DNA of 39,921 nucleotides from Nostoc sp. NMS8 (GCF_017115045.1 NZ_JABXKK010000128.1:1-39921); one strand, 5' to 3'; positions 1 through 7,430 are shown, counted from the stretch's first letter. Notes: generated by a model from the sequence alone, not told the origin. Program-made: numbers and translations.

Positions 1-90
1 ACGACCCTTATTTATGAATTCACTATTTTGTTATTCTGTCAATGCGTAAGTCCTAGAAATATACAACTATATAATTAGAAATTTTTCGAT

Positions 91-372
91 ATGGCACAAC
101 TACTCACCGAAGCAGAAATTCAAGAACAGGCTAAGGTTCTGGCTGATTGGACTGTTAAAGACTCCAAATTGCAGATTACCCGCACATTCAAAGATTTTAT
201 TGAAGCAATTGAGTTTGTCAATAAACTCGTAGAGCCAGCTGAGTCAGCCGGACATCATCCAGATATAGAGATTTCCTACAACAAAGTGAAGATTATACTC
301 ACAACACATGATGCAGGTGGGTTGACGCAGCCAGACTTTGATGTAGCGCGGGCGATTTCCCAAATCAACTAA
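91..372 (+). CDS. pterin-4a-carbinolamine dehydratase (PCD/DCoH family)
   Basis: The 93-residue product has the usual length of the family, which dehydrates 4a-hydroxytetrahydropterins in the cytoplasm and recycles the pterin cofactor. Visible motif: ESAGHHPDI at about 51-59, containing the active-site pair H55-H56 followed by P57. A downstream Tyr (about 62), then THD and a later Asp fit the rest of the PCD signature. A perfect TATAAT lies at 70-75, which would give a very short leader, and there is no clear Shine-Dalgarno before the ATG. The next gene, a porin, is about 675 bp away, so this looks monocistronic. No aromatic amino acid hydroxylase is nearby; in cyanobacteria the partner reaction is often unclear. 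Family call is firm, physiological role is not. Confidence 0.93.
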   Translation: MAQLLTEAEIQEQAKVLADWTVKDSKLQITRTFKDFIEAIEFVNKLVEPAESAGHHPDIEISYNKVKIILTTHDAGGLTQPDFDVARAISQIN

Positions 373-378
373 TTCAGG

Positions 379-422
379 AGTGTTGAGTGCTGAGTACTGT
401 TAGCGGGGCGTTGAGCCAGTGC
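379..422 (+). repeat. dispersed intergenic repeat, copy A
   Basis: Shares the core GTTAGCGG...TTGAGCCAGTGC with copies at 3813-3867 and 5670-5706. All three lie just downstream of genes or between genes on the + strand. Copy A lacks the ATAGCTA segment found in the other two. Confidence 0.55.
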
Positions 423-429
423 GATTATT

Positions 430-561
430 AGGGAACTTTAAAAAATAAATTATCCAATAATATTGTGGGGTGTGTGGGCATCTTGCCTGCCCATTCCATA
501 GTGCGGGCGAGACACCCACCCCCACAAGAGTTAATTGGATATTTTTTATTTGTAAGTCCCT
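430..561. repeat. MITE-like inverted-repeat element
   Basis: The left end AGGGAACTTTAAAAAATAAA and the reverse complement of the right end (AGGGACTTACAAATAAAAAA) match over roughly 28 positions with gaps, including a shared TATCCAAT. Inside is a second, GC-rich imperfect hairpin (GTGGGCATCTTGCC against GGGCGAGACACCCAC). TTA flanks both sides, which could be a 3-bp target duplication or chance. No coding capacity. Confidence 0.5.
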
Positions 562-817
562 TACTTTTTTTACTCTAAGCCGAGGTACTATTTCGGTGAG
601 AAGCTTTGCATATAGTTATATAGCCAAAGCACTGTCTTCTAACTGAGGTGAGGTTTATGCTAAGTCTAAGTAGAATTAGTGATCTTTGATGAGAAGCTAC
701 TCAGTGTCTAAAGCTTTCAGCAAATTTAGCCAAGGAGGAGCGAATGCCCTAGACCTACTCCCAGCTTAGATATTTAGATCGGTAGATGTGACAGTTATTA
801 AGGCGATCGCTCCAATC

Positions 818-845
818 TTGCTATCTAGATCAGATGTTTTATAAT
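818..845 (+). promoter_or_regulatory. putative sigma70-type promoter for the porin
   Basis: Perfect -10 TATAAT at 840-845 with TTGCTA at 818-823, 16 nt apart (4 of 6 match to TTGACA). It is about 200 nt upstream of the preferred porin start. Position and sequence only; no transcript evidence. Confidence 0.4.
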
Positions 846-1048
846 GTTATGATATAAAGATATGTTTTTGCATAAGTTAATCACATCAGTTTTTAACCCC
901 TAGTTAATCGTTTATTAGCTTTGCAAAAACTAGAATTGTACTAGTGGCAACTATGCCTCATCCACAGGTTTCAATAAAATGTCGCATTTTTGAGAATTAA
1001 GTGCAACGAAACCAATTATCTAAACAAGGTGTGAGGAGTAAAGTGAAG

Positions 1049-2791
1049 ATGTCTAATCTATTGTGGAAATCCTTGGTGGTCAGCCCAGCAGTTTTGGGAG
1101 CAACATTGTTAGTTTCGACAACAGCAATGGCGGCTCCAAGCACAACTACTCAAGTATCACCAGCTAAACAACCAGGTGTATCTGAAGTTGCCCAACAGCC
1201 AGAAATATTGGCTCAAACAACGATAGATCAAGTTAATCGCTACAGCAACGAAGGCAACCAAAATAATTCTCAGTCTCAAGTAACATCAGTTTCGCAATTT
1301 TCTGACGTACAACCTACCGACTGGGCATTCCAAGCATTACAGTCGTTGGTTGAGCGCTATGGTTGTATTGCAGGTTATCCGAATGCTACTTATCGCGGTA
1401 ATCGTGCTTTGACCCGTTATGAATTTGCCGCTGGTTTAAATGCCTGTTTGGATCGGGTTAACGAATTAATTGCTACAGCTACAGCTGACTTGGTAACTAA
1501 GCAAGACTTAGCTACCTTGCAGCGGTTACAAGAAGAATTTTCCGCAGAATTGGCAACTCTACGCGGTCGCGTAGATTCTCTAGAAGCGCGGACTGCTGAA
1601 TTGGAAGCTAATCAGTTCTCCACTACCACAAAATTAGTCGGTGAAGCCATTTTTGGTGTTACTGATGTGTTTGGCGGTACCACTGGTGATAACAATAATA
1701 CTGTCTTCCAAGATCGGGTACGTTTGGACTTGCAAACCAGCTTCACTGGTAGAGACGTTTTGCACACACGTCTAGCAGCCGGTAATGCAGCAGCCTTTGC
1801 ACTAACAGATAACGCTGGTAATCCTGTCAATGTTCTCAATGGTGATGCAGAAGGCAGACAAACATTTCAAGTTGGTGCTGGTGCTGGTAACAACGCTGTC
1901 CGTATAGACCGCTTGACTTATGAAGTTCCCATTGGACCAGCCAATGTTTACCTCGCAGCTAGTGGCGGACGGCATAGCCATTATGCTGCTGTCAACAATC
2001 CTTACTTTTTCGATAACACTGACGGCGGTAACGGTGCTTTATCTACCTTTGCTTCTGAAAGTCCCATTTATCGTATTGGTGGCGGTGCCGGTATAGCGCT
2101 CAATTTACCACTTGGTAAAGGTGGCGGCATACTAGGAAATAGTTCAATCACTGCGGGTTACTTGGCATCAGAATCTAATAACCCTGGTCTTGGTTCAGGT
2201 CTGACCAACGGTGACTATGCTGCTTTAGGACAGTTGAACTTCAGTGTTGGCGATCGCTTGGCTTTAGCAGCTACCTATGTTCACGGATATAGCGCTAGTG
2301 GTGCTTTATTCGATTCTGCTTCAAATGGAACTGCTGGAGCTTTTGATGTAGGTACTGGACAAGCTAACTTTTTAGGTAATACTGCAACAGGTACTATCAG
2401 CCCATCTTCAAGTAATTCCTACGGTGTGTCAGCTGCCTTTAGACCTAGCGACAAGCTGTCAATTAGTGGATTCGTCTCTTACCATGATGTCACGGGCATT
2501 GGTGCAGGTGATGATTATGAGGCTTGGAGCTACGGTTTAGGAGTAGCCTTACCTGATTTTGGTAAAAAAGGTAACGTTTTAGGTGTTTTTGCTGGTGCAG
2601 AACCCTATTCCTTTAACCGAGTAGGTACTGTTGGTAATGATATACCCTACCACTTTGAAGGCTTCTACAAGTATCGTGTGTCGGATAATATCTCCATTAC
2701 CCCTGGTGTAATTTGGTTGACTTCTCCTGGTCAAAACAGCAATAACGACGATGCAATTATCGGTACACTCAGAACAACTTTCACCTTCTAG
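1049..2791 (+). CDS. SLH-domain OprB-type (iron uptake) outer-membrane porin
   Basis: About 580 residues from the preferred ATG. Order: signal peptide (MSNLLWKSLVVSPAVLGATL..., cleavage near AMA-AP), a linker, one SLH domain (FSDVQPTDWAFQAL...GYPN...LTRYEFAAGLNACLDRV) that binds the peptidoglycan-linked polymer, a coiled coil (KQDLATLQRLQEEFSAELATL), then a long OprB-like beta-barrel ending in Phe (TTFTF), as expected for an outer-membrane protein. This is the standard cyanobacterial major porin design, linked to solute and iron passage. The frame opens further upstream at GTG 1001, but ATG 1049 is preferred: GAGGAG sits at 1033-1038 and the signal peptide begins exactly here. A strong terminator follows at 2831. 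Confidence 0.92.
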   Translation: MSNLLWKSLVVSPAVLGATLLVSTTAMAAPSTTTQVSPAKQPGVSEVAQQPEILAQTTIDQVNRYSNEGNQNNSQSQVTSVSQFSDVQPTDWAFQALQSLVERYGCIAGYPNATYRGNRALTRYEFAAGLNACLDRVNELIATATADLVTKQDLATLQRLQEEFSAELATLRGRVDSLEARTAELEANQFSTTTKLVGEAIFGVTDVFGGTTGDNNNTVFQDRVRLDLQTSFTGRDVLHTRLAAGNAAAFALTDNAGNPVNVLNGDAEGRQTFQVGAGAGNNAVRIDRLTYEVPIGPANVYLAASGGRHSHYAAVNNPYFFDNTDGGNGALSTFASESPIYRIGGGAGIALNLPLGKGGGILGNSSITAGYLASESNNPGLGSGLTNGDYAALGQLNFSVGDRLALAATYVHGYSASGALFDSASNGTAGAFDVGTGQANFLGNTATGTISPSSSNSYGVSAAFRPSDKLSISGFVSYHDVTGIGAGDDYEAWSYGLGVALPDFGKKGNVLGVFAGAEPYSFNRVGTVGNDIPYHFEGFYKYRVSDNISITPGVIWLTSPGQNSNNDDAIIGTLRTTFTF

Positions 2792-2830
2792 AGTATTGAC
2801 TATGCAATAGCAATTTTTAAATCTATTTGT

Positions 2831-2858
2831 CCCCGCCTCATGGCGGGGCTTTTTATTT
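2831..2858 (+). terminator. Rho-independent terminator of the porin gene
   Basis: Perfect 7-bp GC stem CCCCGCC (2831-2837), loop TCAT, GGCGGGG (2842-2848), then CTTTTTATTTT. It lies 40 bp after the porin stop. Confidence 0.9.
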
Positions 2859-3179
2859 TCAGTAGCAGTAATGGATAATCCCCAGTAGTTAACCGGAGTA
2901 TACTAGAAAAAGTTAGGAGTTATGACGGGTTTTATATGAATAGACCAGAGTAGGGTGGTAATTGTAATGCCCACTCTACAAGTGACTTACGCCGTGAGCA
3001 ACTTTTTCTGAGCTAGGTTGGCGGTATAAAGTTACATATTGTGTTATATCCTAACTCTGGCAATTTTAGATTTTGAATTTTGGATTTTAGATTGAAGGAA
3101 AAATCTGAAATCCAAATTAAATGACTCCTAACTCTTAACTCCTAATTCCTAAACCCTAACCCCTAACTTATTGCTGCTT
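2859..3179. other. gene-free gap with hairpin and heptamer repeat
   Basis: Between the porin terminator and the Rrf2 gene. It holds an inverted repeat at 3077-3117 (TTTTGGATTTTAGATT against AATCTGAAATCCAAA, 8-nt loop) and a heptameric array at 3125-3166. No ORF of note and no clear promoter. Confidence 0.6.
3125..3166 (+). repeat. heptameric STRR, six units of CTCCTAA type
   Basis: Six consecutive heptads: CTCCTAA, CTCTTAA, CTCCTAA, TTCCTAA, ACCCTAA, CCCCTAA. This short tandem repeat class is known from heterocystous cyanobacteria. It ends 13 nt before the preferred Rrf2 start. Confidence 0.85.
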
Positions 3180-3617
3180 GTGGAACTATCTTGTAAATCG
3201 GAATACGCAATTCTCGCCCTATTAGAAATGGCCGCTCATTACGAAAGTGGCGAACCGCTGCAAATTCGACAAATTGCAGCACAACAAAACATACCCGATC
3301 GCTATCTAGAACAGCTACTAGCAACCTTGAGGCGTGGCGGTATAGTCAAGAGTCAGCGCGGATCAAAAGGTGGCTATCTGTTAACGCGAGAACCACGGAA
3401 AATCATCGTTTTTGAGATTTTAGAATGTTTAGAAGGTTTGGAGGCGGGTACTGGTCAAGAAAATATTAATCCCAAAACGCTAGACAGTTCGGTTATAGAA
3501 GAAATTTGGCAGGAAGCAAGTCGCGCGGCAAATTCAGTGTTGCAAAAATATACACTCCAGGATCTTTGTGAAAAACGAGATTCGCGGCGGCAGTTGGATA
3601 TCATGTACTACATTTAG
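3180..3617 (+). CDS. Rrf2-family transcriptional regulator (CymR-like context)
   Basis: About 146 residues, normal for Rrf2 winged-helix regulators. From the GTG at 3180 the protein starts with ELSCKSEYAILALLEMA, the typical Rrf2 N-terminus; an in-frame TTG at 3171 is the alternative. The wing region has QRGSKGGYLL and the recognition helix region IPDRYLEQLLATLRR. It lacks the three closely spaced cysteines that ligate the IscR/NsrR Fe-S cluster, so it is probably not an Fe-S sensor. The next gene, 338 bp downstream on the same strand, is cysteine synthase; CymR of Firmicutes is an Rrf2 protein that binds CysK to sense cysteine supply. That role is an inference here. No good Shine-Dalgarno is seen. 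Confidence 0.88.
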   Translation: MELSCKSEYAILALLEMAAHYESGEPLQIRQIAAQQNIPDRYLEQLLATLRRGGIVKSQRGSKGGYLLTREPRKIIVFEILECLEGLEAGTGQENINPKTLDSSVIEEIWQEASRAANSVLQKYTLQDLCEKRDSRRQLDIMYYI

Positions 3618-3662
3618 TCATTGGTCATTGGTCATTTGTTAATGACTAATTACTAATGACTA
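3615..3662 (+). repeat. STRR-built hairpin at the Rrf2 stop codon
   Basis: The left arm (3615-3636, TAGTCATTGGTCATTGGTCATT) starts with the Rrf2 stop codon and consists of TCATTGG-type heptads. It pairs with 3641-3662 across a TGTT loop over 22 bp with one mismatch and two G-U pairs. No U-tract follows, so it may be a processing or stabilising structure rather than a terminator. Confidence 0.6.
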
Positions 3663-3812
3663 ATAACAAAGTAAGTGGGTAGGAATAAATCAAACTATGT
3701 TACGCAATGTAAATATAATTAAATTAGCTCGTAGTAAGCGGCTTTTCGCCTGAAAATAGGCTGTAGCTGCTAATTACAAACCTTTCATTATTAATACCCA
3801 CCTGACTTGAAA

Positions 3813-3867
3813 GTGTTGAGTGCTGTTAGCGGATAGCTAAGGTTTAGCCCGTGCTGAGTGCTGAGTA
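3813..3867 (+). repeat. dispersed intergenic repeat, copy B
   Basis: Contains GTTAGCGGATAGCTAAGG followed by TTTAGCCCGTGCTGAGTGCTGAG. Related to copies at 379-422 and 5670-5706. Confidence 0.55.
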
Positions 3868-3928
3868 AAAAATACTAGTCCCAGTTCTCTTTCATCGGTT
3901 CTGGTATAAGCAGTTCATGATGGCTACT

Positions 3929-3949
3929 TAATAACTAATAACTAAGGAC
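3929..3949 (+). promoter_or_regulatory. heptad repeat that supplies the cysK Shine-Dalgarno
   Basis: Three heptads TAATAAC, TAATAAC, TAAGGAC. The AAGGA in the last one (3944-3948) is 7 nt from the cysK ATG at 3956, the right distance for a ribosome binding site. Confidence 0.6.
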
Positions 3950-3955
3950 TAAATT

Positions 3956-4918
3956 ATGCGAATAGCTCGTAACATTACAGAACTGGTTGGTCGTACACCT
4001 CTAGTGCAGTTGAACCGCATTCCCCAAACAGAAGGATGTGTTGCCGAAATTGTGGTGAAGTTGGAAAGTATGAACCCCTCGGCATCAGTCAAAGACCGGA
4101 TTGGGGTGAGTATGATTAACGCCGCAGAAGAAGACGGACTAATTACTCCTGGGAAGACAGTATTGGTAGAACCCACCTCTGGAAACACAGGAATTGCCCT
4201 AGCAATGGCAGCAGCAGCTAAGGGTTATCGATTAATTTTGACAATGCCGGAGACAATGAGTGCAGAACGACGAGCAATGTTGCGGGCTTATGGAGCAGAA
4301 CTAGAACTAACGCCAGGAATGGAAGGCATGAGTGGAGCAATTCAGAGGGCGGAGCAAATGGTTAATACTACGCCAAATACTTATATGTTACAGCAGTTCC
4401 GCAATCCAGCTAATGCAAAAGTGCATCGGGAAACTACCGCAGAGGAAATCTGGGAAGATACTGATGGACAGGTAGATATAATCGTGGCGGGAGTGGGCAC
4501 AGGTGGTACGATCAGTGGTGTCGCAGAAGTGATTAAAGCACGCAAACCTAGTTCTAAAGCGATCGCAGTTGAACCAGCTAATAGCCCAGTTTTATCTGGG
4601 GGACGACCTGGCCCCCACAAAATTCAGGGGATTGGCGCTGGGTTTATTCCTCAAGTGTTAAAGATAAAATTGATTGATGAAGTGATTACCGTCACCGATG
4701 AAGAAGCGATCGCCTACAGTCGGCGTTTGGCAAAAGAAGAAGGGCTACTATCTGGTATTTCCAGTGGAGCCGCCTTATGTGCAGCAATTCGTCTTGGCCA
4801 ACGTCAAGAAAACAAAGGGCGTTTAATTGTGATGATTCAGCCCAGTTTTGGTGAGAGGTATTTAAGTACACCGTTGTTCCAAGACCTGGATGCAAGGTTA
4901 GCCGCTAGCGTTAGTTAA
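3956..4918 (+). CDS. cysK: cysteine synthase A (O-acetylserine sulfhydrylase)
   Basis: 320 residues, usual for the PLP-dependent OASS family that makes cysteine from O-acetylserine and sulfide. The PLP lysine is K46 in NPSASVKDRIG. The substrate loop is PTSGNTG (73-79), the phosphate-binding loop is GVGTGGTISG, and SSGAA lies near the C-terminus. The N-terminal ITELVGRTPLVQLNRI is diagnostic. The start is fixed by the AAGGA ribosome site at 3944-3948. An Rrf2 regulator lies upstream and a J-domain gene begins 15 bp downstream, so the two may be co-transcribed. A cysteine synthase B or second paralogue elsewhere in the genome cannot be excluded, but the motifs fit CysK well. Confidence 0.95.
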   Translation: MRIARNITELVGRTPLVQLNRIPQTEGCVAEIVVKLESMNPSASVKDRIGVSMINAAEEDGLITPGKTVLVEPTSGNTGIALAMAAAAKGYRLILTMPETMSAERRAMLRAYGAELELTPGMEGMSGAIQRAEQMVNTTPNTYMLQQFRNPANAKVHRETTAEEIWEDTDGQVDIIVAGVGTGGTISGVAEVIKARKPSSKAIAVEPANSPVLSGGRPGPHKIQGIGAGFIPQVLKIKLIDEVITVTDEEAIAYSRRLAKEEGLLSGISSGAALCAAIRLGQRQENKGRLIVMIQPSFGERYLSTPLFQDLDARLAASVS

Positions 4919-4933
4919 CGCTACATTGAATTA

Positions 4934-5635
4934 ATGGTCAATTCTAAGCACGTTTCTAACCATTACGAAACTCTCAAAGTTAGTCCAAGTGCAAGCCTTG
5001 CGGAGATTAAACAAGCCTATCGCCGCTTGGTTAAATTATTTCATCCTGACAGTAATCAGGATACAGCCGATCGCGAGGAAATTATCCGCATCAATGCAGC
5101 TTATGAGGTCTTAGGCGATAACCAAAATCGCCGCAATTATGACCAAGAACTGCAATATGAGCCTCAAAAATTAAATAGTGATCGTCAACAGCGTACAGCA
5201 TCAGCACAAAATCATTACCAGACAAGACGAAAAACTGGACGGGATGTTGACGAGCAAGTTGAAGAATGGCTACGCCAAGTTTACCAACCAGTTAATCGCT
5301 TACTTTGTAACATTCTCTATTCGTTAGAAGAACAAATGGATCAATTAGCGGCTGATCCCTTTGATGATGAGTTGTTAGATGAATTTCAGCAATACTTACA
5401 AGCCTGTCGAGATGACCTCAAGCAGGCACAAATTACTTTTCGCTCCCTGCCGAATCCCCCTAGTTTAGCAAGAACGGCGGCTCATCTTTACTATAGCCTC
5501 GATCAAGTAGCAGATGGACTCGATGAATTAGGTTACTTTCCTTTGAATTACGATGAGCGTTATTTACACACAGGTCAAGAACTATTCCGCATAGCTACGG
5601 GATTACACTGTGAAGCACAAGCGTCTGTTACATAG
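4934..5635 (+). CDS. J-domain (DnaJ-like) co-chaperone
   Basis: 233 residues. An N-terminal J domain (about 9-70) carries the essential HPD at 37-39, helix II KQAYRRLVKLF and the helix III-IV segment INAAYEVLGD...RRNYD. The remaining 160 residues are acidic and helical, without the Gly/Phe region, zinc-finger or client-binding domain of DnaJ, so this is a type III J protein expected to stimulate an Hsp70 partner on a specific client. It follows cysK by 15 bp with no terminator between, which suggests one transcript; a functional tie to cysteine synthesis is not shown. The C-terminal part is of unknown function. Confidence 0.9.
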   Translation: MVNSKHVSNHYETLKVSPSASLAEIKQAYRRLVKLFHPDSNQDTADREEIIRINAAYEVLGDNQNRRNYDQELQYEPQKLNSDRQQRTASAQNHYQTRRKTGRDVDEQVEEWLRQVYQPVNRLLCNILYSLEEQMDQLAADPFDDELLDEFQQYLQACRDDLKQAQITFRSLPNPPSLARTAAHLYYSLDQVADGLDELGYFPLNYDERYLHTGQELFRIATGLHCEAQASVT

Positions 5636-5669
5636 TTATTGGGCATTGGGCAAAATAGTTCCAAGTTCG

Positions 5670-5731
5670 GTTAGCGGATAGCTAGGGTTGAGCCAGTGCT
5701 GAGTAAAGAAGCGAGATTCCCCACTCAGCAC
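5670..5731 (+). repeat. dispersed intergenic repeat, copy C, with hairpin
   Basis: Contains GTTAGCGGATAGCTAGGG then TTGAGCCAGTGCTGAGT. A 9-bp inverted pair GTGCTGAGT (5696-5704) and ACTCAGCAC (5723-5731) follows. Related to copies at 379 and 3813. Confidence 0.5.
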
Positions 5732-5765
5732 TCTTGAGGGGCATGAGTCAATTTCGCTGGACGAC

Positions 5766-5807
5766 CAATGACTAATGACTAAGGACTAATGACCAATGAC
5801 GAATGAC
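5766..5807 (+). repeat. heptameric STRR, six units of TAATGAC type
   Basis: CAATGAC, TAATGAC, TAAGGAC, TAATGAC, CAATGAC, GAATGAC in direct succession, about 70 bp upstream of the pterin synthase gene. Confidence 0.8.
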
Positions 5808-5875
5808 TAAGAAATTAGTTTATGCTGGAAACAGAAAAAAGTTAAGAAATTTTAAATTCTGCTCATAGTGTACTC

Positions 5876-6748
5876 ATGCCATGTATTGTTAATCGCCGCG
5901 CCCAGTTTTCAGCAAGCCATCGCTATTGGTTGCCAGAACTGAGTGAAGCCGAGAATATTGAGAAATTTGGTGCTGGCTCTAGATTTCCGGGACACGGACA
6001 TAATTATGTCTTGTTCATCTCCCTAGCTGGGGAATTGGATGAATATGGCATGGTGCTGAACTTGTCTGATGTGAAACACGTAATTAAACAGGAAGTTACT
6101 AATCAATTGGACTTCTCTTATCTCAACGATGCGTGGGCAGAATTTCAACAAACTCTGCCCACTACTGAGAATATTGCACGGATTATCTGGCAACGACTAG
6201 CACCACACTTGCCTCTAGTCCGTGTGCAGTTATTTGAACATCCTGAACTTTGGGCAGATTATATGGGAAACGCAATGGAAGCTTACCTCACCATCAGTAC
6301 TCACTTTAGCGCCGCCCATCGGCTAGCTCATCCTAACCTCAGTAACGAAGAAAACACTGAGATTTATGGTAAGTGCGCTCGTCCTCACGGTCACGGACAC
6401 AACTACCATTTAGAAGTCACTGTCAAAGGGAAAATTGACCCGCGTACTGGCATGATTATTGATTTAGGTGCATTGAATCAAGTGGTGGAAGATTATGTGG
6501 TAGAGCCATTCGATCACACCTTTTTAAACAAAGACATTCCTTACTTTGCCGAAGTTGTGCCCACTGCTGAGAATATCGCACTTTACATTAGTAATTTACT
6601 GCGATCGCCTATTGAAGAATTGGGAGCTAAACTTTACAAAGTAAAACTGATTGAAAGTCCCAATAACTCTTGCGAAATCTATTGCACTGAGTCAGAATCA
6701 ACTTCAGCCAGTACAGCCGTAAATCAGCCAACACTAGCACGAGTTTAG
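5876..6748 (+). CDS. tandem two-domain 6-pyruvoyl/6-carboxytetrahydropterin synthase
   Basis: 290 residues made of two PTPS/QueD domains (about 1-135 and 136-270), roughly twice the single-domain length. These zinc enzymes convert dihydroneopterin triphosphate to 6-pyruvoyl- or 6-carboxy-tetrahydropterin (biopterin or queuosine/7-deazaguanine routes). The C-terminal half looks active: zinc His H148, H173 and H175 (in HGHGHNY), catalytic C167 and D213-H214 (FDHTFLNK). The N-terminal half keeps H15, H40 and H42 (GHGHNY), but Gly34 stands at the Cys position and Phe80 replaces the catalytic His (LDFSYLN). So one half is probably structural or regulatory. Monocistronic by position; a weak purine-rich site precedes the ATG. 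Biopterin versus queuosine role cannot be decided here. Confidence 0.88.
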   Translation: MPCIVNRRAQFSASHRYWLPELSEAENIEKFGAGSRFPGHGHNYVLFISLAGELDEYGMVLNLSDVKHVIKQEVTNQLDFSYLNDAWAEFQQTLPTTENIARIIWQRLAPHLPLVRVQLFEHPELWADYMGNAMEAYLTISTHFSAAHRLAHPNLSNEENTEIYGKCARPHGHGHNYHLEVTVKGKIDPRTGMIIDLGALNQVVEDYVVEPFDHTFLNKDIPYFAEVVPTAENIALYISNLLRSPIEELGAKLYKVKLIESPNNSCEIYCTESESTSASTAVNQPTLARV

Positions 6749-6839
6749 CTAATTGAAAATTAGGCATTGGACATAGGGAAATGGGCATTGAGCATTGGTT
6801 ATTAATCATTTTCCCAACTCCCTCACTCCAAATGCCCAG

Positions 6840-7397
6840 TTAGAAAAGTTTACTAACTAAGCAGTTAAAACCAGGTAGCAGAGGACTTGTCAATTCATCT
6901 TGACTAAATAAAGTAGCTGCTAACTTTAATGCAGCCTGTTCACGTCGATAAACCTCAACTTTCTTCTGTACAGAATCGCAAATCCAATATTCTTGAACCC
7001 CTTGCACCGAGTACAGCTTTAGTTTTGTTTCCTTGTCACGTTTCTCATTTTTTTCGCCGGGTGAGAGAACTTCTACAACTAACTCCGGTGCGCCCGTCAG
7101 GTGTCCAGCTTCATCTAGCAAGTTTTTTAAGCGCTCATGACTTGCCCACACCACATCAGGGATCACATTGTCCGAATCTGAAAAAATAATTCCAGGTGCG
7201 ATCGCAGCTTTACCTAAACCAGTTTCATCTGACCAATTGTTAAGAACTGTAACAATATTGCCACAGATCGTTTGATGATCCCAACTAGGTGATTTAGTCA
7301 CAAATAGTTCTCCATCAATAATCTCATAGCGATTTCTGCGATCGCTAGCAAATAGCTCTAGGTCAGCAGTCGTCCAACGCACTGGAGTTGTTTGCAT
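6840..7397 (-). CDS. Uma2-family (DUF820) restriction-endonuclease-fold protein
   Basis: 185 residues, typical of the Uma2/DUF820 family that is hugely expanded in cyanobacteria and has a PD-(D/E)XK nuclease-like fold of unknown substrate. Motifs: N-terminal WTTADLELFA, RYEIIDGEL, VIPDVVW, then the catalytic-like PELVVEVLSPGEKNEKRDKETKLKLY with an E-x-L-S core and basic residues, ending with GVQEYWICD. A good ribosome site AGGGGG precedes the ATG. It begins 33 bp after the PrsW gene on the same strand and may be read through from it. Function unknown beyond fold. Confidence 0.9.
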   Translation of the reverse strand: MQTTPVRWTTADLELFASDRRNRYEIIDGELFVTKSPSWDHQTICGNIVTVLNNWSDETGLGKAAIAPGIIFSDSDNVIPDVVWASHERLKNLLDEAGHLTGAPELVVEVLSPGEKNEKRDKETKLKLYSVQGVQEYWICDSVQKKVEVYRREQAALKLAATLFSQDELTSPLLPGFNCLVSKLF

Positions 7398-7430
7398 AGA
7401 AACCCCCTAGCATTTTCTTAAATCATACTT

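Larger units (their letters stand above)
373..1048. other. long gene-free leader region upstream of the porin
   Basis: This 676-bp stretch holds no normal-size gene. It contains a dispersed repeat (379-422), an inverted-repeat MITE-like element (430-561), two mini-ORFs preceded by strong Shine-Dalgarno-like sequences (ATG at 657 with GAGGTGAGG, 10 codons; ATG at 744 with AAGGAGG at 732-738, only two codons before TAG), a HIP1 site near 803, and a likely promoter at 818-845. The long distance between that promoter and the porin start implies a leader of roughly 200 nt. Confidence 0.6.
3618..3955. other. intergenic region between Rrf2 gene and cysK
   Basis: 338 bp without a gene. Holds the STRR hairpin, a dispersed repeat copy at 3813-3867, and a short heptad run at 3929-3949 that abuts cysK. 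A cysK promoter and any Rrf2 operator should lie here, but I see no convincing palindrome. Confidence 0.5.

Noticed and set aside
1001..1048. Longer porin N-terminus from GTG 1001
   Set aside because: Adds a polar 16-residue extension before a signal peptide that starts cleanly at ATG 1049, which has a good GAGGAG site.
3125..3166. Telomere-like CCCTAA units or CRISPR
   Set aside because: Six 7-bp imperfect units without spacers are STRRs typical of Nostocales; not CRISPR and not telomeric.
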